43,248 bases of DNA from an uncultured Clostridiaceae bacterium (GTDB lineage Bacteria; Bacillota; Clostridia; TANB77; CAG-508): the NCBI GenBank assembly GCA_946628065.1, contig CAMOWC010000001.1, positions 1 through 43,248 on the forward strand, in the 5' to 3' direction. Of this stretch, positions 1 to 8,346 are shown in pieces (position 1 is the first letter of the stretch; every line of letters starts with the position of its first letter). A program made the translations under genes and the position numbers. The notes beneath the pieces are model-generated. The model saw only the letters and a list, made by a program, of their open reading frames with translations, was not told the origin of the DNA and searched no databases.

Positions 1-210
1 ATGAAAAGAAAAATGCCACAAGAATTGATGAAAGAATTTATAGGAAAAGTATGTACGATTATACTATTTAATGACTCATTTGGAGTACAAGGAAAAATAG
101 TTGCAGTTGAAGATAACTGGATAAAAGTAGAAGAAAAAAACAAAGTTCGCTTGATTAATGGAGACATGATAAGAGACATATCAATAGCACCAGAAAAATA
201 TCAAAAATAA
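1..210 (+). CDS. Small Sm-like (DUF6897-type) protein
   Basis: This 69-residue basic protein has no signal peptide or membrane segment. Its pattern of short alternating strands (VCTIILFN, VQGKIVAVED, NWIKVEEK, VRLINGDMI) fits a small SH3-like or Sm-like barrel, and it resembles the small DUF6897 proteins of Clostridia, whose role is unknown. The window begins exactly on an ATG, so an upstream start, the ribosome binding site and the promoter cannot be judged. The second Met (codon 5) is another possible start. A hairpin terminator follows directly, so this is the last gene of its transcription unit and is not linked to the envelope locus downstream. Confidence 0.6.
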   Translation: MKRKMPQELMKEFIGKVCTIILFNDSFGVQGKIVAVEDNWIKVEEKNKVRLINGDMIRDISIAPEKYQK

Positions 211-229
211 AATAACAGAATATAAAGAT

Positions 230-266
230 AAAAAGAAGGAGCTTGTTGAACTTCTTCTTTTTTTAT
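230..266 (+). terminator. Rho-independent terminator
   Basis: GAAGGAG pairs with CTTCTTC (one G-T wobble) around a 9-nt loop. An A-run before the stem and a T-run after it extend the pairing. It ends transcription of the small Sm-like gene. Confidence 0.75.
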
Positions 267-287
267 GTGATAAAAACTAATTGAATA

Positions 288-322
288 TTTCAATTTTTTT
301 TCAATAAAACTAATGATATAAT
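288..322 (+). promoter_or_regulatory. Direct-repeat operator TTTCAAT-N4-TTTCAAT plus -10 box
   Basis: TTTCAAT occurs at 288-294 and again at 299-305, an 11-bp period, followed 11 bp later by a perfect TATAAT at 317-322. The repeat lies where a -35 box would be, which is typical of activation by OmpR/PhoB-family regulators. The same arrangement recurs at 376 and 3478. The inferred binder is the response regulator encoded at 1616-2293. Confidence 0.6.
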
Positions 323-375
323 AAATAATTATATAAAGATATTGCAATTAAAAAATCATAATAAATTTTATTATT

Positions 376-409
376 TTTCAATTTTCTTTCAATGTTTGCC
401 TAATATATT
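376..409 (+). promoter_or_regulatory. Second TTTCAAT-N4-TTTCAAT operator plus -10 box
   Basis: TTTCAAT lies at 376-382 and at 387-393 with the spacer TTTC. A TATATT-like -10 box follows at about 404-409, 10 bp after the repeat. The start codon of the first beta-helix gene is 48 bp past the repeat. Together with the copy at 288 this gives two regulated promoters in tandem. Confidence 0.65.
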
Positions 410-441
410 ATATGCAATAATCAATAAGGAGGAAATTTAAT

Positions 442-1557
442 ATGAAAAAAATTTATTTAATAGTAGGAGTTATATTTTTAATATCGATAGTAATTGCATT
501 AAGCATATTAAAAAATAATAACACAACGATTACTACTGCTTCAAAAATTTATCAAAGAAGTGAGATGTTTACGCAAAGGGATTTAGAACAAAATACAAAT
601 ACAACAAATGCTACAAAATATACAGTAAAAGATGGAGAAGATATACACATAACTCAAGCTGGAACCTATGCGATATCTGGAACAGCTAAAAATGTGTGCA
701 TATATTTGGAAGCACAAGATATAGATAAAGTTCAGTTGGTATTAGAAAACTTATCTATTACAAATGAAACAATGCCAGTTATATATGTAAAAACAGCAGA
801 TAAGGTTTTTGTAACGTTAACAGGAACAAATAGCTTAAAAGTTACAGGAACATTTGCTACTGATGGAGCTACGACTCTGAACGGTGTAATATTTTCAAAA
901 CAAGACATTACATTTAATGGAACAGGAACATTAAATATTGAGTCTACTCAAAATGGCATTACAGGTAAAGATGATATTAAAATAACAGGAGGAATCTATA
1001 ATATAGTTGCAAGTGCCGTTGCAATAAGAGCGAATGATTCGATAAGAATAGCAGATGGGAACATAACTTTAAATGCAGGCACTGATGGACTTCATGCTGA
1101 AAATAGTAGTGACGATACAAAAGGTTATATATATGCATGTGGTGGAAAAATTAATATTGAGGCTACTGATGATTGCATTCATGGAGGTTCAGTCGTTCAA
1201 ATAGATGATGGAACATTTTACTTAAATGGGGCTGAAGGAATTGAAGGAACTTATGTACAAGTAAATGGAGGAACGCTTACAATAAATGGGACAGGAGATG
1301 GAATAAATGCAGGAAGCAAATCAGAAAGTTATAAAGTTACAATAGAAATAACAGGAGGAAACATTACAATTGTTATGGCTTCTGGAGATACAGATGGTAT
1401 TGATTCTAATGGAGACATAATAATATCTGGAGGGACAATAAATATAACAGGAAACGGAGCTTTTGATTATGATGGTACAGCATCTTACACAGGTGGCATA
1501 ATAATAGTAAATGGTGCGCAATTAGATGCAATCCCAATCCCAACTGTAGGGAGGTAA
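442..1557 (+). CDS. Cthe_2159-type carbohydrate-binding beta-helix protein
   Basis: This 371-residue protein has an N-terminal membrane anchor or uncleaved signal (about residues 4-24, KKIYLIVG onward) and no lipobox. From about residue 60 it is a run of short beta-strand repeats with the motifs GGTxxI, DGI and GTGDGINA. This is the signature of the Cthe_2159 family, calcium-dependent right-handed beta-helix proteins; the founding member was reported to bind pectin-type sugars. It therefore probably acts outside the membrane as a sugar or wall-polymer binder. AAGGAGG stands 8 bp before the ATG, and two direct-repeat operators lie upstream. The two-component system follows within 60 bp, and a paralogue is at 3543. 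The ligand is unknown. Confidence 0.85.
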   Translation: MKKIYLIVGVIFLISIVIALSILKNNNTTITTASKIYQRSEMFTQRDLEQNTNTTNATKYTVKDGEDIHITQAGTYAISGTAKNVCIYLEAQDIDKVQLVLENLSITNETMPVIYVKTADKVFVTLTGTNSLKVTGTFATDGATTLNGVIFSKQDITFNGTGTLNIESTQNGITGKDDIKITGGIYNIVASAVAIRANDSIRIADGNITLNAGTDGLHAENSSDDTKGYIYACGGKINIEATDDCIHGGSVVQIDDGTFYLNGAEGIEGTYVQVNGGTLTINGTGDGINAGSKSESYKVTIEITGGNITIVMASGDTDGIDSNGDIIISGGTINITGNGAFDYDGTASYTGGIIIVNGAQLDAIPIPTVGR

Positions 1558-1615
1558 AACAATTAATAAGACTCTAAAGTATATTTAATTGCAGAGTCAA
1601 AAAGGTGGAATTAAA

Positions 1616-2293
1616 GTGAATATATTAATTATAGAAGATGAATATAGTTTAGCTGATGCAATATCTGAAACACTAAAGAGTGAGAAATTTAATGTGTGTA
1701 TAAAAACAGACGGAGAAGATGGAGAAAATGAAGCTTTAACAGAGAATTATGATTTAATTTTATTAGATGTTATGCTTCCAAAGAAAAATGGGTTTGACAT
1801 ATTAGAAACACTCGGACAAGCTAAAATTAAAACTCCAATTATAATGCTTACAGCAAAATCTGAAATAGATGATAAGCTAAATGGATTAGAACATGGAGCA
1901 GATGATTATGTAACAAAACCATTTGCAATGAGAGAATTAATAGCAAGAATAAAAGCAGTTTTAAAAAGAACAAACAATATTGAAAATACAGATTGTTTGG
2001 AATATGGAGATATAGTATTAGACTTGAAAAACGCAAAATTGAAAAGCCATAATAATGAAATCCAAATAAGTGGTAAAGAATTAGAATTATTGGAACATTT
2101 ATTAATGAACAAAAATCAAATTTCTTCAAGAGAAAGCTTAGCTGAACGAATTTGGGGATATGAAAGTGATAGTGAATATAACAATGTAGAAGTTTATATT
2201 ACATTTATCAGAAGAAAATTAAAATTAATTGAATCAAAAGTTACTATTAAAGCTGTTAGAGGAGCGCGGATACAAGTTGGAGGTAAAAAATGA
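1616..2293 (+). CDS. OmpR-family response regulator
   Basis: The protein (225 residues) has an N-terminal receiver (IIEDE acidic pocket, phospho-acceptor Asp in LILLDVMLP, conserved Lys in VTKPF) and a C-terminal winged-helix DNA-binding domain (LEYGDIVLDL to VRGARIQV). I choose the GTG at 1616 because AAAGGTGGA precedes it at the right distance; a longer reading from a TTG at 1589 would run through that site. The stop overlaps the kinase start by 4 bp, so the pair is translationally coupled. Its likely targets are the TTTCAAT direct repeats at 288, 376 and 3478, which would control both beta-helix genes and the genes after them. The signal it responds to is unknown. Confidence 0.93.
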   Translation: MNILIIEDEYSLADAISETLKSEKFNVCIKTDGEDGENEALTENYDLILLDVMLPKKNGFDILETLGQAKIKTPIIMLTAKSEIDDKLNGLEHGADDYVTKPFAMRELIARIKAVLKRTNNIENTDCLEYGDIVLDLKNAKLKSHNNEIQISGKELELLEHLLMNKNQISSRESLAERIWGYESDSEYNNVEVYITFIRRKLKLIESKVTIKAVRGARIQVGGKK

Positions 2294-3474
2294 TTGATAA
2301 ATTAAGAAGAAAGATTTTTTGGATAATTCAAATAACACTTTCAGTAATTATATTAGGAGTAATTATATTATTTACAAACTTTATTTATAGAAATACTATC
2401 ATTTCTTCGACAATTTTTATGGATAGGCTAGAGGGGAGAATAGATAATAAAAATGATAGACCTGTAGATTTTGGAGAGGAAAAAACGGATGAGTTTATTG
2501 AAGGCATATATAAGATACAAATAACTAATAATAAGGTGCTTTTAAATTCGAATGATATAACAGATGAAATAAAAAAATATGCAATAGAAGCAAGCGAAAA
2601 AAAATCAGATGAAGGATATATTGGAAATTACATTTACAAGATAAGAAAATTTGGAAACAACGAGAAAGAAATAACTTTAATTGAAAGTGAAAGTACAATA
2701 CAAAGTTTAAAAACTACAATTGCTGTATCTATAGTAATTGGAGTTTTAGGAATAGGTGCAATATATGTAATTGCAAAAAAAATATCGGCAATAATTGTAA
2801 AGCCTGTTGAAGATTCATTTGAGAAACAAAAGCAATTTGTTTCAGATGCGTCTCATGAACTAAAAACACCACTTGCAGTTATTGAAGCTAATGCAGACGT
2901 GCTTCAAGACAAAGTTGGTGAAAATAAATGGATAACGTATATACAAAATGAAGTTCAAAGCATGAATAAATTAGTAAATGATTTATTAATTCTTGCAAGA
3001 ATGGAAAATGCAAATATATCTAATAATCAAAAATTTGATTTATCTAAAGTAGTTCAAATGCCGGTTTCTGTTTTTGAAAGCATGATGTATGAAAAGAAGA
3101 TTAAATTTGAAACAAATATTAGAGAAAATATAGAGTTTAATGGAGACAAGGAAGATATTAAACATATAATTTCTATTTTACTTGATAATGCAATAAAACA
3201 TACTGAAGAAAACAATAAGATAATAGTAAATGTTTTAAAAGAAAAAAATGAAATAAAAATTGAAGTCAAGAATCAAGGAGAGCCAATACCAGAAGAAGAA
3301 AGAGAAAAGATATTCGAAAGATTTTACAGGGTTGACAAAGCAAGAAATAGAGCTGAAAAAAGATATGGTTTAGGACTTTCTATCGCAAAAGGAATAGTTG
3401 AAAAATATAAAGGTTCTATATATGTTACATCAACAGAAGGCTTTACAATTTTTATAGTAAAATTAAAAAATTAA
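2290..3474 (+). CDS. Membrane sensor histidine kinase
   Basis: This 394-residue kinase has a membrane segment at about residues 12-32, an extracytoplasmic stretch of about 105 residues, and a second membrane segment near 139-161. It continues with a DHp domain holding the H-box (SDASHELKTPLAVI) and a catalytic domain with the N-box (DNAIKH) and G-box (YGLGLSIAKG). It should autophosphorylate and pass the phosphate to the regulator with which it overlaps by 4 bp (ATGA). The extracytoplasmic loop is short, charged and unlike any sensor domain I recognise. Given the neighbours it may monitor wall or surface polymer state, which is inference. Confidence 0.93.
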   Translation: MIDKLRRKIFWIIQITLSVIILGVIILFTNFIYRNTIISSTIFMDRLEGRIDNKNDRPVDFGEEKTDEFIEGIYKIQITNNKVLLNSNDITDEIKKYAIEASEKKSDEGYIGNYIYKIRKFGNNEKEITLIESESTIQSLKTTIAVSIVIGVLGIGAIYVIAKKISAIIVKPVEDSFEKQKQFVSDASHELKTPLAVIEANADVLQDKVGENKWITYIQNEVQSMNKLVNDLLILARMENANISNNQKFDLSKVVQMPVSVFESMMYEKKIKFETNIRENIEFNGDKEDIKHIISILLDNAIKHTEENNKIIVNVLKEKNEIKIEVKNQGEPIPEEEREKIFERFYRVDKARNRAEKRYGLGLSIAKGIVEKYKGSIYVTSTEGFTIFIVKLKN

Positions 3475-3477
3475 AAA

Positions 3478-3511
3478 TTTCAATATTATTTCAATAATTT
3501 ATTAGTAAAAT
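3478..3511 (+). promoter_or_regulatory. Third TTTCAAT-N4-TTTCAAT operator plus -10 box
   Basis: TTTCAAT lies at 3478-3484 and 3489-3495 with the spacer ATTA, then TAAAAT at 3506-3511 after 10 bp. The geometry matches the two sites upstream of the first beta-helix gene. It starts 4 bp after the kinase stop and should give the second beta-helix gene and the genes after it their own promoter. Confidence 0.65.
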
Positions 3512-3542
3512 AAACGTATATTAAGAAAGTGAGGTATATATC

Positions 3543-4715
3543 ATGGAAGAAACAAATAATAAAAAATTAAAAAAGATTATTATAGAAATAATTATAATAG
3601 GAATAGTAATTGGATTTGTTATCTGCTTTGTAATTGCTTATAACAATATAAAAGCAACTAATAATCAAGTAAATGCAGTAATCTCAGATACTTCGAATAA
3701 TACTACATCAATTAAAACTACGACAGCTAATTCTAAAAATCTAAACATAACATCTGGAGGAAATTATGATTTATCAGGAGAATATGAAAGTATTACAGTA
3801 AATACAAGTGAAGAAGTAACCCTAAATTTAAACGAAGTAACAATCACAAATTCAAATGGGCCTGCAATAAATATTGAGAAAGCTAAAAACGTAACAATAG
3901 TACTTTCTGGGACAAATAAGATTACAGCTTCGGCAACTGAAGACTTGGACGGAGCAATATATTCTAAAGCTGATTTGGTTTTATCAGGGACAGGAAGCAT
4001 AGAGATAAAATCAAATTATGATGGTATAGTATCGAAAGATACATTGGTTGTTAAAAGTGGTACGTATATTATAAATTCAGATGATGATGGAATTAGAGGA
4101 AAAGATTATGTAGAAATCTCAAATGGTTCATTTACGATAAATGCAGGCGGAGATGGAATAAAATCATCTAATGATGAAGATACAAGCTTGGGATATGTGA
4201 CAATTACTGGAGGAACATTTAATATTACTGCAAAGAGTGATGGCATACAAGGAATAACAAAAGCAACAATTACAGGAGGGACTTTTAACATAGTAGCAGA
4301 AGAGGGAATTGAAGCAACCTATGTAAAAATAAATGATGGAACTATAAATATAGAAGCTAGTGATGATGGTATAAATGCGAGTCAAAAGGCAAATATTGGT
4401 ACTCCAACTGTTGAAATTAATGATGGTAACATTACAATAAAAATGGGACAAGGAGACACAGATGGAATAGATTCAAATGGTAATATATATATTAATGGAG
4501 GAACAATTAATATTACAGCAAATTCTCCATTTGATTATGATGGAATTGCACAAAAAAATGGAGGGACTCTATTAGTAAATGGAACTGAAACAAATACAAT
4601 TACAAACCAAATGATGGGTGGAGGCATGAAAGGCGGCATGCCAGGACAAATGAACCCAAACGGAAACATGCAAAAAGGCGGAATGCAAATAAATGCTAAT
4701 CAAGGAAGAAGATAG
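3543..4715 (+). CDS. Second Cthe_2159-type beta-helix protein with Met/Gly-rich tail
   Basis: This 390-residue paralogue of the product at 442 has an N-terminal membrane segment (about residues 12-34) and a Ser/Thr/Asn-rich linker. Beta-helix repeats run from about 65 to 350 (GGTFNIxxKSDGIQG, GDGIKSS, DTDGIDSNG). It ends in a flexible Gly/Met/Asn-rich tail with GGGMKGGMPGQM. The linker and tail suggest a surface-exposed protein projecting from the membrane. AGTGAGGT precedes the ATG. The third direct-repeat operator lies just upstream, so this gene probably leads a regulated operon with the polymerase, DUF4956 and CotH-like genes. Family membership is clear from the repeats; the ligand is unknown. 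Confidence 0.85.
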   Translation: MEETNNKKLKKIIIEIIIIGIVIGFVICFVIAYNNIKATNNQVNAVISDTSNNTTSIKTTTANSKNLNITSGGNYDLSGEYESITVNTSEEVTLNLNEVTITNSNGPAINIEKAKNVTIVLSGTNKITASATEDLDGAIYSKADLVLSGTGSIEIKSNYDGIVSKDTLVVKSGTYIINSDDDGIRGKDYVEISNGSFTINAGGDGIKSSNDEDTSLGYVTITGGTFNITAKSDGIQGITKATITGGTFNIVAEEGIEATYVKINDGTINIEASDDGINASQKANIGTPTVEINDGNITIKMGQGDTDGIDSNGNIYINGGTINITANSPFDYDGIAQKNGGTLLVNGTETNTITNQMMGGGMKGGMPGQMNPNGNMQKGGMQINANQGRR

Positions 4716-4728
4716 AACATAAGGGGGG

Positions 4729-5437
4729 GTGAAAACCATAAAAGTTTATCGCAGTGAATGGAAATATACTTTAACTAATCAGGAACTATCTTTGCTAAAA
4801 TCAAGATTATCTGAAGTAATGGAGATAGATTCACACACTCCTCTTGGACGGAAGATATTTAATACATTCATTATATTTTGATGATTATAAAGATACATCC
4901 GTTTATACAACTGATTCAGGATTATCCAAGAGATTTAAGTGGAGAATAAGGTACTATGGAGATGATTTAAATTACATCGTCCTAGAAAAGAAAGAAAAGA
5001 TAGAAAGTAGATGCCATAAAAAATCTTGTAAAATAACTGTAGATGAATTTAACCAGATTATTTCAGGAGACTTGACAGATTTAATATTTGAAACAGAAAA
5101 AAAATTAATAAAAGAGTTAGCAGTAGACATGCTAACAAAGGATTACAGGCCCAAAGTTATTATTGACTATGAGAGAATAGCTTATGTTGAAGAAATAACT
5201 AATGTAAGAATTACATTTGATATGAAGATTTCAGCTTCATATCAACTAGAAAATTTTTTAAGTGGAGATTATCAAAGCTTTTATATACTTCCAAGTGGGT
5301 TAAATGTATTAGAAGTAAAATTTGATGATATATTGCCATCGCATATAAGAAACATTGTAGAATCATATAGCTTTAAACAAGGTTCTTTCTCAAAATATTA
5401 TTATGGAAGAAAAATATTAGATTGTTATATGAGATAA
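4729..5437 (+). pseudogene. VTC-domain polyphosphate polymerase, frameshifted
   Basis: The main reading (4844-5437) has the VTC/tunnel-metalloenzyme core: YLIHSLYFDDY, FKWRIRYYG, IVLEKKEKIE and LEVKFDDILPSHI. Its normal N-terminus (VYRSEWKYTLTNQELSLLKS) is present upstream at 4738-4837 but in another frame. One surplus base near 4838-4844, between the codons for HTP and LDGRY, breaks the gene. VTC proteins make polyphosphate from nucleotides at the membrane. The start is also odd: a strong G-rich site at 4721-4730 runs into a GTG at 4729, and the codon at ideal spacing (4738) is ATA. The break may be a real mutation, a sequencing error or recoding. The neighbours (DUF4956, CotH-like, Cthe_2159) are the usual partners of this family. 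Confidence 0.75.
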
Positions 5438-5452
5438 GAGAGGGATAAGAAT

Positions 5453-6112
5453 ATGGAAATTTTTGAAAATATTATTAATTCTTATGCTAATGAAAGCATA
5501 ACAACAAGTACAATAGTGTCAGTACTACTAATGGTTGCAATACTTGCAATATATGAATTTATTGTATATAGAATGGTATCACATAGATCATTTTATAATA
5601 AATCTTTTAATATAACAACTGCAATTTTGCCTTTTTTCATATCAATAATAATATTATGCCTGCAATCGAACCTAGTAATAACACTTGGAACAATAGGAGC
5701 ACTAGCAATTATAAGATTTAGAACATCTGTAAAAGACCCTGTAGATATGTTATACTTATTATGGAGTGTATTTATTGGAATTATTTGTGGATGCCAGTTA
5801 TTTGAAGCAGGAGTTTTAACATCGGTCGTTGTAACAATAGTTTTAATTGTACTAGAACATATAAATTTTGGTCGAAAATCATCTGTTTTAATAATAAGAA
5901 GTACAGAAGATGTAGAAACAGATTTAAGCAAATTGTTTAAAGATAAAAAAATAAGTCATAAATTCAAATCAAGGAATTATACTTCAAAAGGATTTGATTA
6001 CGCAATTGAACTTACATATAAGAATTTACAGGAATTAAGCAATGAATTATCTAAAAATGGAAGGATAAGCAAATATTCAATTATTGAATATGATGCTGAT
6101 GATATAGTATAG
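5453..6112 (+). CDS. DUF4956 membrane protein
   Basis: The protein (219 residues) has about four membrane segments in residues 22-140 and a soluble C-terminal domain of about 75 residues. The motif ALAIIRFRTSVKDPVDMLYL after the second segment is the hallmark of DUF4956 proteins, which are typically encoded beside VTC polymerases and CotH-type kinases. It lies 15 bp after the polymerase gene with the RBS GAGAGGGA. It may be the membrane partner or channel of the polymerase, which is an inference from constant association; no activity is known. Family call confident, function open. Confidence 0.88.
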   Translation: MEIFENIINSYANESITTSTIVSVLLMVAILAIYEFIVYRMVSHRSFYNKSFNITTAILPFFISIIILCLQSNLVITLGTIGALAIIRFRTSVKDPVDMLYLLWSVFIGIICGCQLFEAGVLTSVVVTIVLIVLEHINFGRKSSVLIIRSTEDVETDLSKLFKDKKISHKFKSRNYTSKGFDYAIELTYKNLQELSNELSKNGRISKYSIIEYDADDIV

Positions 6113-6132
6113 AATAAAAGGAATGTATTTTT

Positions 6133-6957
6133 ATGAGTAGAAGGAAAATATTAATACCAGTAATTATTTTCACAATCTTAATTATAATTTTAATTATTGC
6201 GCTAAATCCAAGTCATAAGTATAACAGTCTTTCTATAAATGTAAGCAAATGGGATAATATAAAAGAATCACGAATAGAAAATAAAAACTTAAAATTAGAA
6301 GATATTAGATTTAATGATTACAAACTAATAATAGATGAACAAAATGATACAATTTACTATTCGATTGTAAATGAAAGCAAAAACAAGTACAATCCAAATG
6401 TGAGTTATGAAGTAAATAATAAAAACGCAAAATTAGTAATTCTTTCAGATGAAAAATCTCTTGAAGAAGTAAAAAGCAATTATGAGTTTAAAGTAATGAT
6501 TTATAACGAAAAAGAATATCACATATATGGTTTAAAATGCACAGATTTACCGATACTAAATATTAGCTATAATGAAGACGAAGAAATTAAGCAAAAAAAT
6601 ATTCCAATGGAAATGTATTTGTTTGATAATTTATCAAATATACCCAATAAAATAACAATATCTAGTGGTAAGGTTAAGCAAGAAGAAGACAATTATATAT
6701 TTTCACTTCATATGTTAACACCTGGGAAAAACAAAAGAGATAACAAGATATCAATTTTAAATATGAGACCTAATAGTGCATATATATTATCAAAAGTTAA
6801 TAATACATCAGACGGTTTACAAGAACAAGAAACTGAAAATAAAAGAAATAGAGTTGAGTTGTTTTTAAATGATGAATATCAAGGAGTGTATTATATAAAC
6901 TATATTGAAAACCAACTTAAAAAGAATACACCGGAACAAAATCATACATTTGAATAA
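6133..6957 (+). CDS. Membrane-anchored protein with CotH-like C-terminus
   Basis: The protein (274 residues) has one N-terminal membrane segment (residues 6-24) and a hydrophilic extracytoplasmic region rich in Asn, Lys and Glu. Near the end, NRVELFLNDEYQGVYYI matches the strand region of CotH-type atypical kinases (family form: N-G-x-Y-x-G-x-Y). The catalytic part that would follow in a full CotH protein is absent and the gene ends about 25 residues later. It could be a truncated CotH protein or a non-catalytic relative. It is the last gene of the beta-helix/VTC/DUF4956 operon, 20 bp after DUF4956, and a terminator follows. The CotH link rests on one motif and on context. Confidence 0.6.
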   Translation: MSRRKILIPVIIFTILIIILIIALNPSHKYNSLSINVSKWDNIKESRIENKNLKLEDIRFNDYKLIIDEQNDTIYYSIVNESKNKYNPNVSYEVNNKNAKLVILSDEKSLEEVKSNYEFKVMIYNEKEYHIYGLKCTDLPILNISYNEDEEIKQKNIPMEMYLFDNLSNIPNKITISSGKVKQEEDNYIFSLHMLTPGKNKRDNKISILNMRPNSAYILSKVNNTSDGLQEQETENKRNRVELFLNDEYQGVYYINYIENQLKKNTPEQNHTFE

Positions 6958-6973
6958 TGAATTTATAAGATAA

Positions 6974-7017
6974 AATAAAAGCTTATCCTTTATAAATAAG
7001 GATTAAGCTTTTATTTT
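6974..7017 (+). terminator. Rho-independent terminator of the envelope operon
   Basis: AATAAAAGCTTA pairs perfectly with TAAGCTTTTATT, with inner pairing TCCTT/AAGGA, followed by a T-run. It works on either strand and closes the operon that ends with the CotH-like gene. Confidence 0.85.
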
Positions 7018-7101
7018 TAACTAATATAGTATATAATAAATCAAAAGTATTATTAATAAACGAGAAATTAGCATTTCAGCTATATACAGAAGAGGTGTTT
7101 T

Positions 7102-7677
7102 ATGAATAAGAAAATAATTATATGTATTATCTCAATTTTTGTTATAATAGGGTTAATTACCTTAACTTTTCAGAATGAATTTAAAAGCAAAAACAATATT
7201 GAAATCAAAAATACTGCAAGTAGTCAAAGTACAAATACTGAAATAAACAAGAATGATATTGTTCAAAGTGAAAAAAGCATAACACAAGAGCAAATGTCAA
7301 AGAATAAGAGGGAAAATATAGATATGATAATAATCAAGGTTAATAACAATATTTTAGAAGTAAAATTAGAAAATAATAAAACTACAAAAAGTTTATTAGA
7401 AAAACTACAAGATGGAGATGTTTCTGTAAATGCAAGCGAATATGGCGGTTTTGAAAAAGTAGGCAATCTAGGATTTTCACTTCCAAGAGAAGATACTAAT
7501 ATTACTACATCAGCAGGTGATATAGTTTTATACCAAGGAAATCAAATATCTTTATTTTATGAATCTAATTCGTGGAACTATACAAAAATAGGCAAAATAC
7601 AAAATGTTAGTTCAAAAGAATTAAAAGATATATTAGGAACAGGAGATGTTATTCTAACATTAACACTGCCCAAATAA
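7102..7677 (+). CDS. Secreted cyclophilin-like-fold protein
   Basis: This 191-residue protein has an N-terminal membrane segment or signal (residues 4-23), a polar Ser/Asn/Lys linker to about residue 75, then a globular domain. The domain (IIIKVNNN, LEVKLENN, LLEKLQDGDVSVNASEYGGFEKVG, GDIVLYQGNQISLFYE, GTGDVILTLTLPK) matches the small cyclophilin-like fold family found in Clostridia. Such domains are related to peptidyl-prolyl isomerases but activity is unproven. AGAGGTG stands 7-8 bp before the ATG. It lies between a terminator and the flavin reductase gene and appears to be its own unit or the first gene of a short one. Confidence 0.7.
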   Translation: MNKKIIICIISIFVIIGLITLTFQNEFKSKNNIEIKNTASSQSTNTEINKNDIVQSEKSITQEQMSKNKRENIDMIIIKVNNNILEVKLENNKTTKSLLEKLQDGDVSVNASEYGGFEKVGNLGFSLPREDTNITTSAGDIVLYQGNQISLFYESNSWNYTKIGKIQNVSSKELKDILGTGDVILTLTLPK

Positions 7678-7742
7678 AATGATAATTTGAATTTTCTGTA
7701 AAAATATGATAAAAATAAATAAAAAATAAGGGAGGAATTTTG

Positions 7743-8309
7743 ATGAGAAAAAATATTAAAACAACAGAAGCAATTTTTCCAATGCCTGTTTTAATTATTG
7801 CAACTTATAATGAAGATGGGAGTATTAATGCAATGAATGCTGCTTGGGGGATGATGCTAGATAGAGATAGGATTGCTTTAAACTTAACAGAGTCACATAA
7901 GACTGTAAAGAATATTAAAGAAAGAAAAGCATTTACTGTATGTATTGCAGATAGTAACCATGTAATTGAAGCTGACTATTTTGGAATTACTTCAGGTAAT
8001 AATACACCAAATAAATTTGAGAACACAAATTTAACAGCGACAAAATCAGAAAATGTTGATGCTCCAATTATAAATGAATTTCCAATTTGTATGGAATGTG
8101 AATTTATAGAATATCAAAATGATGAATATGGAGCAGGAGTTATTGGCAAAGTAATAAATGTTACAGCAGACGAAAAAGTAATGAATGATAATAATGTTGA
8201 CATATCAAAAGTCAATGCTATTGCATTTGATCCATATACTCATGGATATTATAAAATAGGAGAAAGAGTAGGAAATGCCTTTAAAGAAGGAGCACAAATA
8301 ACAAAATAA
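7743..8309 (+). CDS. Flavin reductase family protein (flavoredoxin-like)
   Basis: The protein (188 residues) starts at the ATG at 7743, seven bases after GGGAGG; the TTG three bases upstream is not needed. The opening FPMPVLIIATYNEDGSINAMNAAWGMM and later NLTESHKTVKNI fit the FMN-binding split-barrel flavin reductase/flavoredoxin family. The length is normal. Family members bind FMN and reduce flavin or act as electron carriers in the cytoplasm. The partner is not visible in the window; the next gene is a CDF transporter 37 bp on. Confidence 0.85.
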   Translation: MRKNIKTTEAIFPMPVLIIATYNEDGSINAMNAAWGMMLDRDRIALNLTESHKTVKNIKERKAFTVCIADSNHVIEADYFGITSGNNTPNKFENTNLTATKSENVDAPIINEFPICMECEFIEYQNDEYGAGVIGKVINVTADEKVMNDNNVDISKVNAIAFDPYTHGYYKIGERVGNAFKEGAQITK

Positions 8310-8346
8310 ATCTGTTATATTATCAAATAAAAGGAAGAAGAAAGAA

